The notes below the pieces were generated by a model that had not been told where the DNA came from, searched no databases, and was given only the letters and a program-made list of their open reading frames with translations. Below, piece by piece: positions 26,872-35,624 of a stretch of DNA of 64,000 bases. The stretch lies in NCBI RefSeq assembly GCF_001426925.1, contig NZ_LMFR01000022.1, positions 122,329 through 186,328 on the forward strand. The letters are read 5' to 3'. The number at the start of each line of letters is the position of its first letter. The first letter of the stretch is position 1. Source of the DNA: Microbacterium sp. Root53 (GTDB lineage Bacteria > Actinomycetota > Actinomycetes > Actinomycetales > Microbacteriaceae). A program made the translations under genes and the position numbers.

Positions 26872-27030
26872 ATGTTCATCATCTCGCTGCTGCTCTTCCT
26901 CGGCGGCATGGCGCTGTTCGGCGTCGCGCTGAACATCGAGGCCTGGCAGGGTGTCGTCTTCACGGCGGGCATCCTGGCGATCTGCCTGGCGATGGCGCTG
27001 CCGATGCACTTCAGCAAGACCTCGAAGTAG
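26872..27030 (+). CDS. Small two-helix membrane protein
   Basis: A 52-residue protein made almost entirely of two hydrophobic helices (about 2-22 and 28-46), with a short basic tail KTSK. A good Shine-Dalgarno (GGAGG) lies 5 bases before ATG 26872, TAGACT at 26828-26833 is a plausible -10, and a strong hairpin follows, so it is a real single-gene unit. Similar tiny membrane proteins are common in Microbacteriaceae; the function is unknown. Confidence 0.75.
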   Translation: MFIISLLLFLGGMALFGVALNIEAWQGVVFTAGILAICLAMALPMHFSKTSK

Positions 27031-27049
27031 CGGCCCGCACAGACTTCGC

Positions 27050-27081
27050 GAACGCGGCTCCGGATGATCCGGGCCGCGTTC
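27050..27081 (+). terminator. Terminator after the small membrane protein gene
   Basis: GAACGCGG (27050-27057) pairs with CCGCGTTC (27074-27081), and a further CCGG/CCGG stem lies inside. No U-tract. Confidence 0.65.
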
Positions 27082-27142
27082 GGCGTATCCGGGGACCGCA
27101 TGGGCCGGGCCCCTTCGGGCTCGGGCGCCCGGAACGCGGTAG

Positions 27143-27180
27143 TAGGCTGGGATCTCGGTCGAGATCTCTCGACGTCGAGA
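27143..27180 (+). promoter_or_regulatory. sucCD promoter with two palindromes in the leader
   Basis: TAGGCT at 27143-27148 is a good -10 box. Just after it lie GATCTC/GAGATC (27151-27166) and the perfect 14-base palindrome TCTCGACGTCGAGA (27167-27180). They are placed where a repressor or a 5' mRNA structure would act on sucCD. Confidence 0.5.
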
Positions 27181-27220
27181 CGTCCAGTCTCCTCCCGTGG
27201 CCCCACCGAAGGATTGCAAC

Positions 27221-28387
27221 GTGGACCTGTACGAGTACCAGGCTCGAGACCTTTTTGAGAAGTACGAGGTGCCGGTGCTCGCCGGCATCGTCGCCGACAC
27301 CCCCGAGGAGGTGAAGGCAGCGGCCGAGAAGATCGGCGGCGTCGTGGTGGTCAAGGCCCAGGTCAAGACCGGCGGACGCGGCAAGGCCGGCGGCGTGAAG
27401 GTCGCCAAGACCCCCGACGAGGCGTACGAGGCGGCGAAGGCGATCCTCGGCCTCGACATCAAGGGCCACGTCGTCAAGCGCGTCATGGTCGCGCAGGGCG
27501 CGGACATCGCCCGCGAGTTCTACTTCTCGGTGCTGCTGGACCGCGCCAACCGCTCGTACCTGTCGCTGTGCAGCGTCGAGGGCGGCATGGAGATCGAGCA
27601 GCTCGCGGTCGAGAAGCCCGAGGCGCTCGCGCGCGTCGAGGTGAACCCGCTCACGGGCATCGACAAGGAGAAGGCGATCGAGATCGCCAAGGCCGCGAAC
27701 TTCGACGAGGACCTCGTCGAGAAGGTCGCCGACGTCTTCGTGAAGCTCTACGACGTCTACAAGGGCGAGGACGCGACCCTGGTCGAGGTGAACCCGCTCA
27801 TCCTGTCGGGCGCCGGCGACATCATCGCCCTCGACGGCAAGGTCACGCTCGACGACAACGCGAGCGAGGTGCGCCACCCCGAGCACGAGGAGCTCGAGGA
27901 CAAGGAGGAGGCCGACCCGCTCGAGGCGAAGGCCAAGGCCAACGGCCTCAACTACGTCAAGCTCGACGGCCAGGTCGGCATCATCGGCAACGGCGCGGGT
28001 CTGGTCATGTCGACCCTCGACGTCGTCGCCTACGCCGGCGAGAACCACGGCGGCGTGAAGCCCGCCAACTTCCTCGACATCGGCGGCGGCGCCAACGCGC
28101 AGGTCATGGCCAACGGCCTCGACGTGATCCTCGGCGACGAGCAGGTCAAGAGCGTCTTCGTCAACGTCTTCGGCGGCATCACGTCGTGCGTCGCGGTCGC
28201 GGAGGGCATCGTCAAGGCCCTGGAGATCCTGGGCGACCACGCCACCAAGCCGCTCGTCGTCCGCCTCGACGGCAACCAGGTCGAGGAGGGCCGCGCCATC
28301 CTCGCCGCCGCGAACCACCCGCTCGTCACCCTCGCCTCCGGCATGGATGAGGGCGCCGACAAGGCCGCCGAGCTGGCGAACGCCTGA
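27221..28387 (+). CDS. sucC: Succinate-CoA ligase (ADP-forming), beta subunit
   Basis: A 388-residue TCA-cycle enzyme subunit with an ATP-grasp fold. [35 protein letters not shown] and [16 protein letters not shown] are hallmarks. With SucD it converts succinyl-CoA, ADP and phosphate to succinate, CoA and ATP. GTG 27221 has AAGGA upstream. sucD follows after 27 bases. Confidence 0.97.
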   Translation: MDLYEYQARDLFEKYEVPVLAGIVADTPEEVKAAAEKIGGVVVVKAQVKTGGRGKAGGVKVAKTPDEAYEAAKAILGLDIKGHVVKRVMVAQGADIAREFYFSVLLDRANRSYLSLCSVEGGMEIEQLAVEKPEALARVEVNPLTGIDKEKAIEIAKAANFDEDLVEKVADVFVKLYDVYKGEDATLVEVNPLILSGAGDIIALDGKVTLDDNASEVRHPEHEELEDKEEADPLEAKAKANGLNYVKLDGQVGIIGNGAGLVMSTLDVVAYAGENHGGVKPANFLDIGGGANAQVMANGLDVILGDEQVKSVFVNVFGGITSCVAVAEGIVKALEILGDHATKPLVVRLDGNQVEEGRAILAAANHPLVTLASGMDEGADKAAELANA

Positions 28388-29317
<930 letters not shown>

Positions 29318-29333
29318 GCAGCAGCTTCGCGCG

Positions 29334-29362
29334 AAGGCCCCGTCCGCTCGGACGGGGCCTTT
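29334..29362 (+). terminator. Rho-independent terminator of sucCD
   Basis: AAGGCCCCGTCCG (29334-29346) and CGGACGGGGCCTT (29349-29361) are perfect complements with a 2-base gap, and short T runs flank the end. Confidence 0.9.
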
Positions 29363-29390
29363 GTCGTCCCCGGGGCCCCGCGTGACCCGG

Positions 29391-29445
29391 CATGTCTCAG
29401 TTCGGGTCGGAATCCGGCCCGGATTCCGACCCGAACTGAGACATG
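29391..29445. repeat. 55-base perfect palindrome
   Basis: Arms 29391-29417 and 29419-29445 are exact reverse complements of 27 bases around a single C. The ends read CATGTCTCAG and CTGAGACATG. It lies between the sucD terminator and the stop of the convergent Ddn-family gene. Confidence 0.9.
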
Positions 29446-29448
29446 GGA

Positions 29449-29886
29449 TCAGGGGACGGGGGTGATCGCGAACACCGGATGCCGCGGCGCGACCGCCGCG
29501 AAGGCTGAGAGGTCGGCGTCGGGAGCCGCGGCGACGTGCGGGCGCACGATCGGGACGAGGCGGACGTACTCGCGCAGGACGGGGGCGGCGGCCTCCGGAG
29601 GGAGCTCCTCGACCCGGATGCGCTCTGCACGGCGCCCGCGCTCGAGCGTCGCCTCGCCGGCCGCGCGGATGTTCTTGACCCAGCCCACGGGGCCGTAGGG
29701 CGCGACGATGTAGCGCCGTCCGTCGACCGTGATCGGGGTGACCGGCACGGTGTGCGGCAGGCCGCTGCGGCGCCCCACCACGGTGAGCGCCGAGATCCCG
29801 GCGGGCGCGAGGCCGCGCCTGCCGAGCGCCGCCATGATCCGGTCGATCCGCCGGCGCAGGGGAGTGGTCTTGTACGTGCCCGCCAT
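29449..29886 (-). CDS. Ddn-family (F420-dependent nitroreductase-like) protein
   Basis: A 145-residue single-domain split beta-barrel protein of the deazaflavin-dependent nitroreductase family (LTVVGRRSGLPHTVPVTPI, RYIVAPYGPVGWVKNIRAAG). Such proteins bind coenzyme F420 and reduce quinones or nitro compounds at the membrane side; the substrate here is unknown. It is divergent from a paralogue at 29963, with 76 bases between starts. Confidence 0.8.
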   Translation of the reverse strand: MAGTYKTTPLRRRIDRIMAALGRRGLAPAGISALTVVGRRSGLPHTVPVTPITVDGRRYIVAPYGPVGWVKNIRAAGEATLERGRRAERIRVEELPPEAAAPVLREYVRLVPIVRPHVAAAPDADLSAFAAVAPRHPVFAITPVP

Positions 29887-29892
29887 GCCGCC

Positions 29893-29898
29893 AGGCTA
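29893..29898 (-). promoter_or_regulatory. -10 box of the minus-strand Ddn-family gene (leaderless)
   Basis: On the minus strand TAGCCT ends 7 bases before the ATG at 29886. Confidence 0.5.
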
Positions 29899-29950
29899 GG
29901 CGGGGCCGGTCCGTCCGCGTAACCCCGGCCCCCGCCCCCGCGATCGGCAA

Positions 29951-29956
29951 TACCCT
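29951..29956 (+). promoter_or_regulatory. -10 box of the plus-strand Ddn-family gene (leaderless)
   Basis: TACCCT ends 7 bases before ATG 29963. Confidence 0.45.
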
Positions 29957-29962
29957 GGTGCC

Positions 29963-30403
29963 ATGCCGCTGAACGGGGAGTACCTGCCGAGCACCGCCGA
30001 GTGGGCGCGCACGCAGGCCGAGACGTACGAAGCAACGAACGGCGCCGAGGCGAACACGCTGCGCGGGGTGCCGGTGATCGTCCTGACGACGGTCGGCGCC
30101 AAGAGCGGCGGCCTGCGCAAGACCGCCCTCATGCGCGTCGAGCACGACGGCCGCTACGCGGTCGTGGCGTCGAAGGGCGGCGCGCCGAAGCCGCCGCAGT
30201 GGTACTACAACCTGCGCGCGAATCCGCACGTCGAGCTGCAGGACGGCGCGGTCAAGCGCGACTACGTCGCGCGCGAGCTCGACGGCGCCGAGTACGACGA
30301 GTGGTGGGCGCGCGCCGTCGAGGTGTGGCCCGACTACGCCGAGTACCAGAAGAAGACCGACCGCCGGATCGCGGTGTTCGTGCTGGAGCCCACCGAGGCC
30401 TGA
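29963..30403 (+). CDS. Ddn-family F420-dependent nitroreductase-like protein
   Basis: A 146-residue protein closer to the mycobacterial Ddn type: [60 protein letters not shown]. The block GAKSG...R and [11 protein letters not shown] are the F420-binding signature. It is expected to use reduced F420. It is divergent from its distant paralogue, so the two share a short control region. No F420 synthesis gene is in the window. Confidence 0.9.
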   Translation: MPLNGEYLPSTAEWARTQAETYEATNGAEANTLRGVPVIVLTTVGAKSGGLRKTALMRVEHDGRYAVVASKGGAPKPPQWYYNLRANPHVELQDGAVKRDYVARELDGAEYDEWWARAVEVWPDYAEYQKKTDRRIAVFVLEPTEA

Positions 30404-30441
30404 GCCTCGGACATGGGGGAGCTGGCTCCCCCCCCCGTGCT

Positions 30442-30469
30442 GGTTGAGCGAGCGAAGCGAGTCGAAACC
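30442..30469. repeat. Single REP-like unit (GGTTGAGCGAGC subtype)
   Basis: It runs from GGTTGAGCGAGCG to GTCGAAACC, in the gap between the Ddn-family and DUF6350 genes. Confidence 0.75.
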
Positions 30470-30530
30470 CACGAAGCCGCCACCGGCCTCGACCCCGGAG
30501 AGCCGCAGGGCTCACGCAGGCCGCCGCGGG

Positions 30531-30536
30531 TAGGGT
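30531..30536 (+). promoter_or_regulatory. -10 box of the DUF6350 gene
   Basis: TAGGGT ends 10 bases before ATG 30546. Confidence 0.45.
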
Positions 30537-30545
30537 CGATCCGTC

Positions 30546-31829
30546 ATGCATCGCCTGCTCGTCGCCCTGCTCGCCGCTCTGGATGCCGCCGTGGCGGCGA
30601 TCGTGGGGCTCGCGGCCGTGCTCGTGCCGCTGCTGCTGATGTGGGTGTTCACGTTCGGCGGCGTCGCCGACTGGCAGGGGCTCTGGCCCGCCACCGTGCG
30701 CATCTGGCAGCTGGGCAACCTCGTGCCGCTGGCGCTCACCCTTCATGACGACTTCCTCGTCGAGACCGGCCTGCCGGAGGGCGCCGGATCGTTCGTCCTG
30801 TCGCTCGCGCCGCTGGCGTTCGCGGTGCTCGTCGCTGTCTTCGCCGCGCGATCCGGACGACGCGCGCTCGGATCGGGGCGCTGGCTGACGGGCGTCGCGG
30901 CCGGCACCGCCACGACCGCGCTCGCGGCCCTGATCGCGAACGTCACGGCCGACAACCCCGTCGCCGCCGTCGACCCGTGGCTCGCGGTGCTGCTGCCCAC
31001 GCTGGTGTACGCGGTCCCCATGCTGCTGGGCGCCGTGACGGGAGCCTGGAGCGAGGGCGACGAGGGCCTCGTCGACCGCCTGCACGACCTCGCCGACCGG
31101 CTGCCGAGCGGATGGCGCGAGCTGCCCGCGCTCGTCGCCCGCGGCGGCGGGATCACCCTCGCGGGCGTGATCGGCTTCGCCGCGCTCGCCATCGCGGTCG
31201 CGGTCCCGCTGCGCGGCGGCGAGGTGATCGCGTTGTACGAGGCCTCGCAGGTTGACCTGCTGGGCGCCATCCTGCTCACGCTCGCGCAGCTCGCCTACCT
31301 GCCGACCATGATCGGCTGGGCCGTGGCCTGGATGGCCGGGCCGGGCTTCGCGCTCGGCGCCGGCACCGGCGTCACGCCTGTGGCCACGCAGCTCGGGATG
31401 CTGCCCGGCGTGCCGATGCTGGGACTGCTGCCCGAGAACGGATCACCGCTGCTGCTCCTCTCGGTGCTCGCGCCGGTCGTCGCGGGCGCGCTCGCCGGAT
31501 GGGGCGTGCGCACGGCCTTCCGCGCCGAGGCCCGCGCCGAGGGGGCCGACCACGAGCCGGTCGCCCCGCGCGCCTTCCTGGCGGCCGGCATCGCGGTGAT
31601 CGCCGGCGCGGGCGCGGCGCTCATCGCCGCCCTCACGTCGGGCTCCATAGGGCCCGACCGGCTGGCGCATGTCGGGCCCGAGCCGGGCGCCGTCGCGCTC
31701 GCCGTCGGCCTCGAGGTGCTCCTCGGCGCCGCGACCCTGCTGCTGGCCCCGCGCTCCTACACCTCCCGCCTCGACCGCCTCGCCTCCGGCTGGGCGGACG
31801 AGGACGCCGACCACGCCCGCACGCACTGA
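30546..31829 (+). CDS. DUF6350 integral membrane protein (PerM-like)
   Basis: A 427-residue protein with about nine or ten hydrophobic helices and no enzyme motif. In many actinobacteria a DUF6350 gene lies between sucCD and purN-purH, and the mycobacterial member (PerM) is linked to cell division and persistence. The position between sucD and purN supports the assignment. Here the link to purN is broken by a three-gene insert (31871-34900). Confidence 0.8.
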   Translation: MHRLLVALLAALDAAVAAIVGLAAVLVPLLLMWVFTFGGVADWQGLWPATVRIWQLGNLVPLALTLHDDFLVETGLPEGAGSFVLSLAPLAFAVLVAVFAARSGRRALGSGRWLTGVAAGTATTALAALIANVTADNPVAAVDPWLAVLLPTLVYAVPMLLGAVTGAWSEGDEGLVDRLHDLADRLPSGWRELPALVARGGGITLAGVIGFAALAIAVAVPLRGGEVIALYEASQVDLLGAILLTLAQLAYLPTMIGWAVAWMAGPGFALGAGTGVTPVATQLGMLPGVPMLGLLPENGSPLLLLSVLAPVVAGALAGWGVRTAFRAEARAEGADHEPVAPRAFLAAGIAVIAGAGAALIAALTSGSIGPDRLAHVGPEPGAVALAVGLEVLLGAATLLLAPRSYTSRLDRLASGWADEDADHARTH

Positions 31830-31856
31830 GGGGCCGCCCCGGCGGGACGACCCCTC
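31828..31856. terminator. Terminator between convergent DUF6350 and HbpS-like genes
   Basis: GAGGGG (31828-31833) pairs with CCCCTC (31851-31856), with a CCC/GGG stem inside. Confidence 0.6.
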
Positions 31857-31870
31857 GCATGCGCGGGCGG

Positions 31871-32275
31871 TCAGAGCGCGGCGGCGCCGGCCTCCGCGAC
31901 GGTCTGGTCCTGCTCCCCCGAGCCGCCGCTCACGCCGACGGCGCCCACCACGACTCCGTCGCGGCGAAGCGGCACGCCGCCCGCGAAGATCGCGACCCCG
32001 CGGCCGTGCGCGTTCGTCGTGTGGATGCCGAAGAACTGCTGCGTGGGCTGCGCGTTGTCGCCCAGGTCCTTCGTCGAGATGTCGAACGCCCGGGACGTCC
32101 AGGCCTTGCTGATCGAGATCTCGATGCTGCCGATCCACGCGCCGTCCTGACGCACGTGCGACACGAGATTGCCGCCGGCGTCGACGACCGCGATGTTCAT
32201 GGGCTGGCCGATCTCGTCCGCGCGCGTCTCGGCGGCGGCGATGACGCGACGGGCGTCCTCGAGGGTGACGGACAT
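31871..32275 (-). CDS. GlcG/HbpS family protein
   Basis: A 134-residue protein of the HbpS-like fold (MNIAVVDAGGNLVSHVRQDGAW, GGVPLRRDGVVVGAVGVSGG). Some relatives bind heme or corrinoids, while others sit in glycolate or alcohol utilisation operons with unclear roles. Its start has AAGGAGA upstream, and it lies 16 bases after the formaldehyde dehydrogenase gene, so the two form an operon. Confidence 0.88.
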   Translation of the reverse strand: MSVTLEDARRVIAAAETRADEIGQPMNIAVVDAGGNLVSHVRQDGAWIGSIEISISKAWTSRAFDISTKDLGDNAQPTQQFFGIHTTNAHGRGVAIFAGGVPLRRDGVVVGAVGVSGGSGEQDQTVAEAGAAAL

Positions 32276-32291
32276 GGACTCTCCTTCTGGG

Positions 32292-33512
32292 TCAGGCGGC
32301 CTTGATGTAGCCGTTGGGGTCGAGCACGTACTTCTTGGCCGCGCCCTGATCGAACTCCGCGTAGCCGCGGGGTGCGTCCTCGAGCGAGATCGGCGTGGCG
32401 TTCACGGCCTTCGCGATCTGCACCTTGTCGTGCAGGATGGCCTGCATCAGCTTGCGGTTGTAGCGCATCACGGGGCACTGCCCGGTCGTGAAGGACAGGG
32501 ACTTCGCCCAGCCGAGCCCGAGCCGCAGGGACAGCGAGCCGTGCTGCGCCGCCTCGTCGATCCCGCCCGGGTCGCCCGTGACGTAGAGCCCCGGGATGCC
32601 GATCGCGCCGCCCGCCGCCGTGAGGTCCATGAGCGAGTTGAGGACCGTCGCGGGCGCCTCGTGCGACGCGTCCGCGCCGTGGCCGCGCGCCTCGAAGCCG
32701 ACGGCGTCGACGCCCGCGTCCACCTCGGGCACCCCCAGGATCTGCTCGATCTGGTCCTTCGGATCGCCCAGCGACACGTCGACCGTCTCGCAGCCGATCG
32801 CCCGCGCGGCGGCCAGTCGATCGGGGTTCAGGTCGCCGACGATGACGACCGCGGCGCCCAGGAGCTGCGCCCCCACGGCCGCGGCGATGCCGACCGGTCC
32901 GGCGCCCGCGATGTACACGGTCGAGCCGGGGCCGACGCCGGCCGTGTACGCGCCGTGGAAGCCGGTCGGGAAGATGTCGGACAGCATCGTCAGGTCGAGG
33001 ATCTTCTCGAGCGCCTGGTCGCGGTCGGGGAACTTCAGCAGGTTCCAGTCGGCGTAGGGGACGAGCACGTACTCGGCCTGCCCGCCCACCCAGCCGCCCA
33101 TGTCGACGTACCCGTACGCCGAGCCGGGGCGATCCGGATTCACGTTCAGGCAGATGCCGGTCTTGCCCTCCTTGCAGTTGCGGCAGCGCCCGCAGGCGAT
33201 GTTGAACGGCACCGACACGATGTCGCCGACCTTGATGAACTCGACGTCGGGGCCGACCTCGACGACCTCGCCCGTGATCTCGTGGCCGAGCACCAGCCCG
33301 GCCGGGGCGGTCGTGCGGCCGCGCACCATGTGCTGGTCCGAGCCGCAGATGTTGGTGCTCACCGTGCGCAGGATCGCGCCGTGCGGCACCTTGCGGCCCA
33401 CGTTCGCGGGGTTGACCCCCGGCCCGTCCTTCAGCTCGAACTCGGGGTAAGCGGTGTCGACGACCTCCACCTCTCCCGGACCCTTGTAGACAACAGCTCT
33501 GTTCCTAGGCAT
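32292..33512 (-). CDS. fdhA: Zinc-dependent formaldehyde dehydrogenase, glutathione-independent
   Basis: A 406-residue medium-chain dehydrogenase. Catalytic zinc ligands are the Cys of NICGSDQH and the His of LGHEITGEV; the structural zinc site is CGRCRNCKEGKTGIC. The NAD fold reads VYIAGAGPVGIAAAVGAQ. Long insertions and the GSAYGYVDMGGWVGGQAEYV block match the glutathione-independent formaldehyde dehydrogenase/dismutase group, which keeps NAD tightly bound. It likely detoxifies formaldehyde to formate. A GGAGGG site precedes ATG 33512. It is divergent from the regulator at 33644. Confidence 0.9.
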   Translation of the reverse strand: MPRNRAVVYKGPGEVEVVDTAYPEFELKDGPGVNPANVGRKVPHGAILRTVSTNICGSDQHMVRGRTTAPAGLVLGHEITGEVVEVGPDVEFIKVGDIVSVPFNIACGRCRNCKEGKTGICLNVNPDRPGSAYGYVDMGGWVGGQAEYVLVPYADWNLLKFPDRDQALEKILDLTMLSDIFPTGFHGAYTAGVGPGSTVYIAGAGPVGIAAAVGAQLLGAAVVIVGDLNPDRLAAARAIGCETVDVSLGDPKDQIEQILGVPEVDAGVDAVGFEARGHGADASHEAPATVLNSLMDLTAAGGAIGIPGLYVTGDPGGIDEAAQHGSLSLRLGLGWAKSLSFTTGQCPVMRYNRKLMQAILHDKVQIAKAVNATPISLEDAPRGYAEFDQGAAKKYVLDPNGYIKAA

Positions 33513-33620
33513 CTTCGCCCTCCGATCTGTGTGCGGGTGGTTGCATGACGAGCCTCTCGGGCCCGCCCAGGGGACACGATCACCCTGACGGGCCGTTTCC
33601 CCCACCCGAACGGGTAGGTC

Positions 33621-33626
33621 TAGGCT
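33621..33626 (+). promoter_or_regulatory. -10 box of the LuxR-type regulator gene
   Basis: TAGGCT precedes ATG 33644 by 17 bases, with GAGGAGG between them. This promoter and that of fdhA share the region 33513-33643. Confidence 0.45.
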
Positions 33627-33643
33627 CGTGCCCCGAGGAGGGG

Positions 33644-34900
33644 ATGCGGATGGAGACGCTTCGTGAGCTGTCCGAGGTGATCCACGGGCCCATCAGGGAG
33701 CTGCCGGCGGCGCTGTCCCGCCTGCTCGCGCCCGGCGCCGGCCACCGGGCGCTGACGATCCTCGCCGCGGATGTCGATGGCGGGCATCGACGCGGCGCCG
33801 GAGAGTCGTCCGTCCTCGATCAGGTCCCGTATCTCGATCTCGTCGAGATGCGCCGCCGTATGTCGCCCGGCACGGTCCGGCGCGACACGATGGTTGCGGA
33901 GGGCGCTGCCGAGGAGGTGCTGCTCGCCCTGTCGCGCAACGGCGCGCTGCTGGCGCTCGCCGGCCCCACCTGCGACGCGGAGGGCGAGCGGGCGGTGCTC
34001 GACCTCTGGAACATCGTGAGCCTTCGGGTGCAGCGGCTCGCGGACACCGCTCCGCCGAGCTGGCTGCGCCTGGCCCGGATGTCGGCGGGAGAGCGGATGG
34101 AGGCTCTCACCGAGCTCGCGGACGAGTATTCGACCACTCTCGAGACCGTGCTCGCGGCGCTGCGCTCGCGGGCGCTCGACGACGCCGCGGCGCGCACGAC
34201 CGCGACCGGCATCGCGGCGGCGGGGCTCGTCCACCTGCGCACGGTGAGCGACCGTGTCCGGACGGTCGCGGAGGAGCCCGTCACGACGGCGTTCGAGCGG
34301 CTGCGCGACGATCTGGGCCCGCTCGTGCGCTACCGCGAGATCGACATGCAGTTCGTCGAGCCGCCGCTCGACGGGCGTCCTCTCCCCAGCGAGGTCGCGC
34401 ACGGGGCGCGGGCGGTGGTGCGCGGGACGATCCTGGCCATGCTCGACGACCCCAAGGTGGGGCGGGTGCGCGTGCAGTGGGACTGCGACGGCAAGAACCT
34501 CCTGATCGACATGCGCGACGACGGCGAGGGAGGACTGTCCCGCGAATCGATCCAGTACCAGCTGGTCGAGGACCGCATCCAGGCGCTGCGCGGGCGCATC
34601 GCGCTGGACGCGACGCCCGGGTGGGGGACCGACCTGTCCATCGTCATCCCGCTGGATCCGCCGCACGCACCGGCCGGACTCTCCGCGGATTGGGCGCTCG
34701 GGGCGCGCGAGCAGGAGATCCTGGCGCGGGTCGCAGCTGGCCTGCGCAACCGGGAGATCGCGGCGGAGCTGACCATCAGCGAGAACACCGTCAAGTTCCA
34801 CCTGGCCAATGTGTACCGCAAGCTCGGCGTCTCGAGCCGCGCAGAGGCGACCGCCCTCTACTTCGCGCAGGCCCGCCAGGACGAGCCCGCGGCCCGCTGA
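33644..34900 (+). CDS. LuxR-family regulator with an internal histidine-kinase-like ATPase domain
   Basis: A 418-residue soluble protein. The first 265 residues have GAF-like and helical character with no clear family match. Residues about 275-350 resemble a HATPase_c domain (VRVQWDCDGKNLLIDMRDDGEGG, and GWGTDLSIVIPL). A LuxR HTH ends the protein (LGAREQEILARVAAGLRNREIAAELTISENTVKFHLANVYRKLGV). No receiver domain or HisKA phospho-acceptor is evident. It is divergent from fdhA-hbpS and is probably their regulator. ATG 33644 follows GAGGAGG; an upstream in-frame start at 33545 lacks such a site. Confidence 0.8.
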   Translation: MRMETLRELSEVIHGPIRELPAALSRLLAPGAGHRALTILAADVDGGHRRGAGESSVLDQVPYLDLVEMRRRMSPGTVRRDTMVAEGAAEEVLLALSRNGALLALAGPTCDAEGERAVLDLWNIVSLRVQRLADTAPPSWLRLARMSAGERMEALTELADEYSTTLETVLAALRSRALDDAAARTTATGIAAAGLVHLRTVSDRVRTVAEEPVTTAFERLRDDLGPLVRYREIDMQFVEPPLDGRPLPSEVAHGARAVVRGTILAMLDDPKVGRVRVQWDCDGKNLLIDMRDDGEGGLSRESIQYQLVEDRIQALRGRIALDATPGWGTDLSIVIPLDPPHAPAGLSADWALGAREQEILARVAAGLRNREIAAELTISENTVKFHLANVYRKLGVSSRAEATALYFAQARQDEPAAR

Positions 34901-34999
34901 ACCGCACCCGCGCCCGGCGCAGCGATGGTGTGGCTCCGCAAGGGGAAGCAAAGACAACCCTTGCCCGAGCGGATGCGTCCGGCGTGAGAAACTAGCACC

Positions 35000-35587
35000 G
35001 TGCTGTCGGTCGCCGTTCTCATCTCGGGCACGGGCTCGAATCTCCGTGCCCTCCTCGAGGCGGCGGAGGACCCCGGATACCCCGCCCGCATCGTCGCCGT
35101 CGGCGCCGATCGCGACGCGGCGGGCCTGGCCCACGCCGAGGAGTTCGGCATCCCGACATTCGTCGTGCCGTTCCGCGACTTCGCGTCGCGCGAGGAGTGG
35201 GCCGCCGAGCTCGGGCGCCGGCTCGACGACATCCGGCCCGACCTGATCGTGCTGAGCGGCCTGATGCGCCTGCTGCCCGCCTCTCTGGTGGCGAAGTGGC
35301 AGCCGCGCATCATCAACACGCACCCGGCGTACCTGCCCGAGTTCCCCGGAGCGCACGGCGTGCGCGACGCGCTCGCGGCCGGCGTCGAGCAGACCGGCGC
35401 GAGCGTGATCGTCGTGGACGACGGCGTCGACACCGGCCCGATCCTGGCGCAGGAGCGCATCCCCGTCCTGCCCGGCGACGCCGAGGACACCCTGCACGAG
35501 CGCATCAAGCCCGTCGAGCGCCGCCTGCTGATCGACGTCGTGCGCCGCATCGCGACCGGCGAGCTCGATCCCTCCGCGCATCCCTGA
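35000..35587 (+). CDS. purN: Phosphoribosylglycinamide formyltransferase
   Basis: A 195-residue enzyme moving a formyl group from 10-formyl-THF to GAR in purine synthesis. [15 protein letters not shown] is the phosphate-binding loop, [22 protein letters not shown] carries the Asn/His catalytic pair, and [14 protein letters not shown] carries the catalytic Asp. The GTG at 35000 has no clear ribosome binding site. purH follows after 37 bases. Confidence 0.96.
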   Translation: MLSVAVLISGTGSNLRALLEAAEDPGYPARIVAVGADRDAAGLAHAEEFGIPTFVVPFRDFASREEWAAELGRRLDDIRPDLIVLSGLMRLLPASLVAKWQPRIINTHPAYLPEFPGAHGVRDALAAGVEQTGASVIVVDDGVDTGPILAQERIPVLPGDAEDTLHERIKPVERRLLIDVVRRIATGELDPSAHP

Positions 35588-35624
35588 TCCCCCAACCCAC
35601 CCGCCCGATCCACAAGGAGCACCC

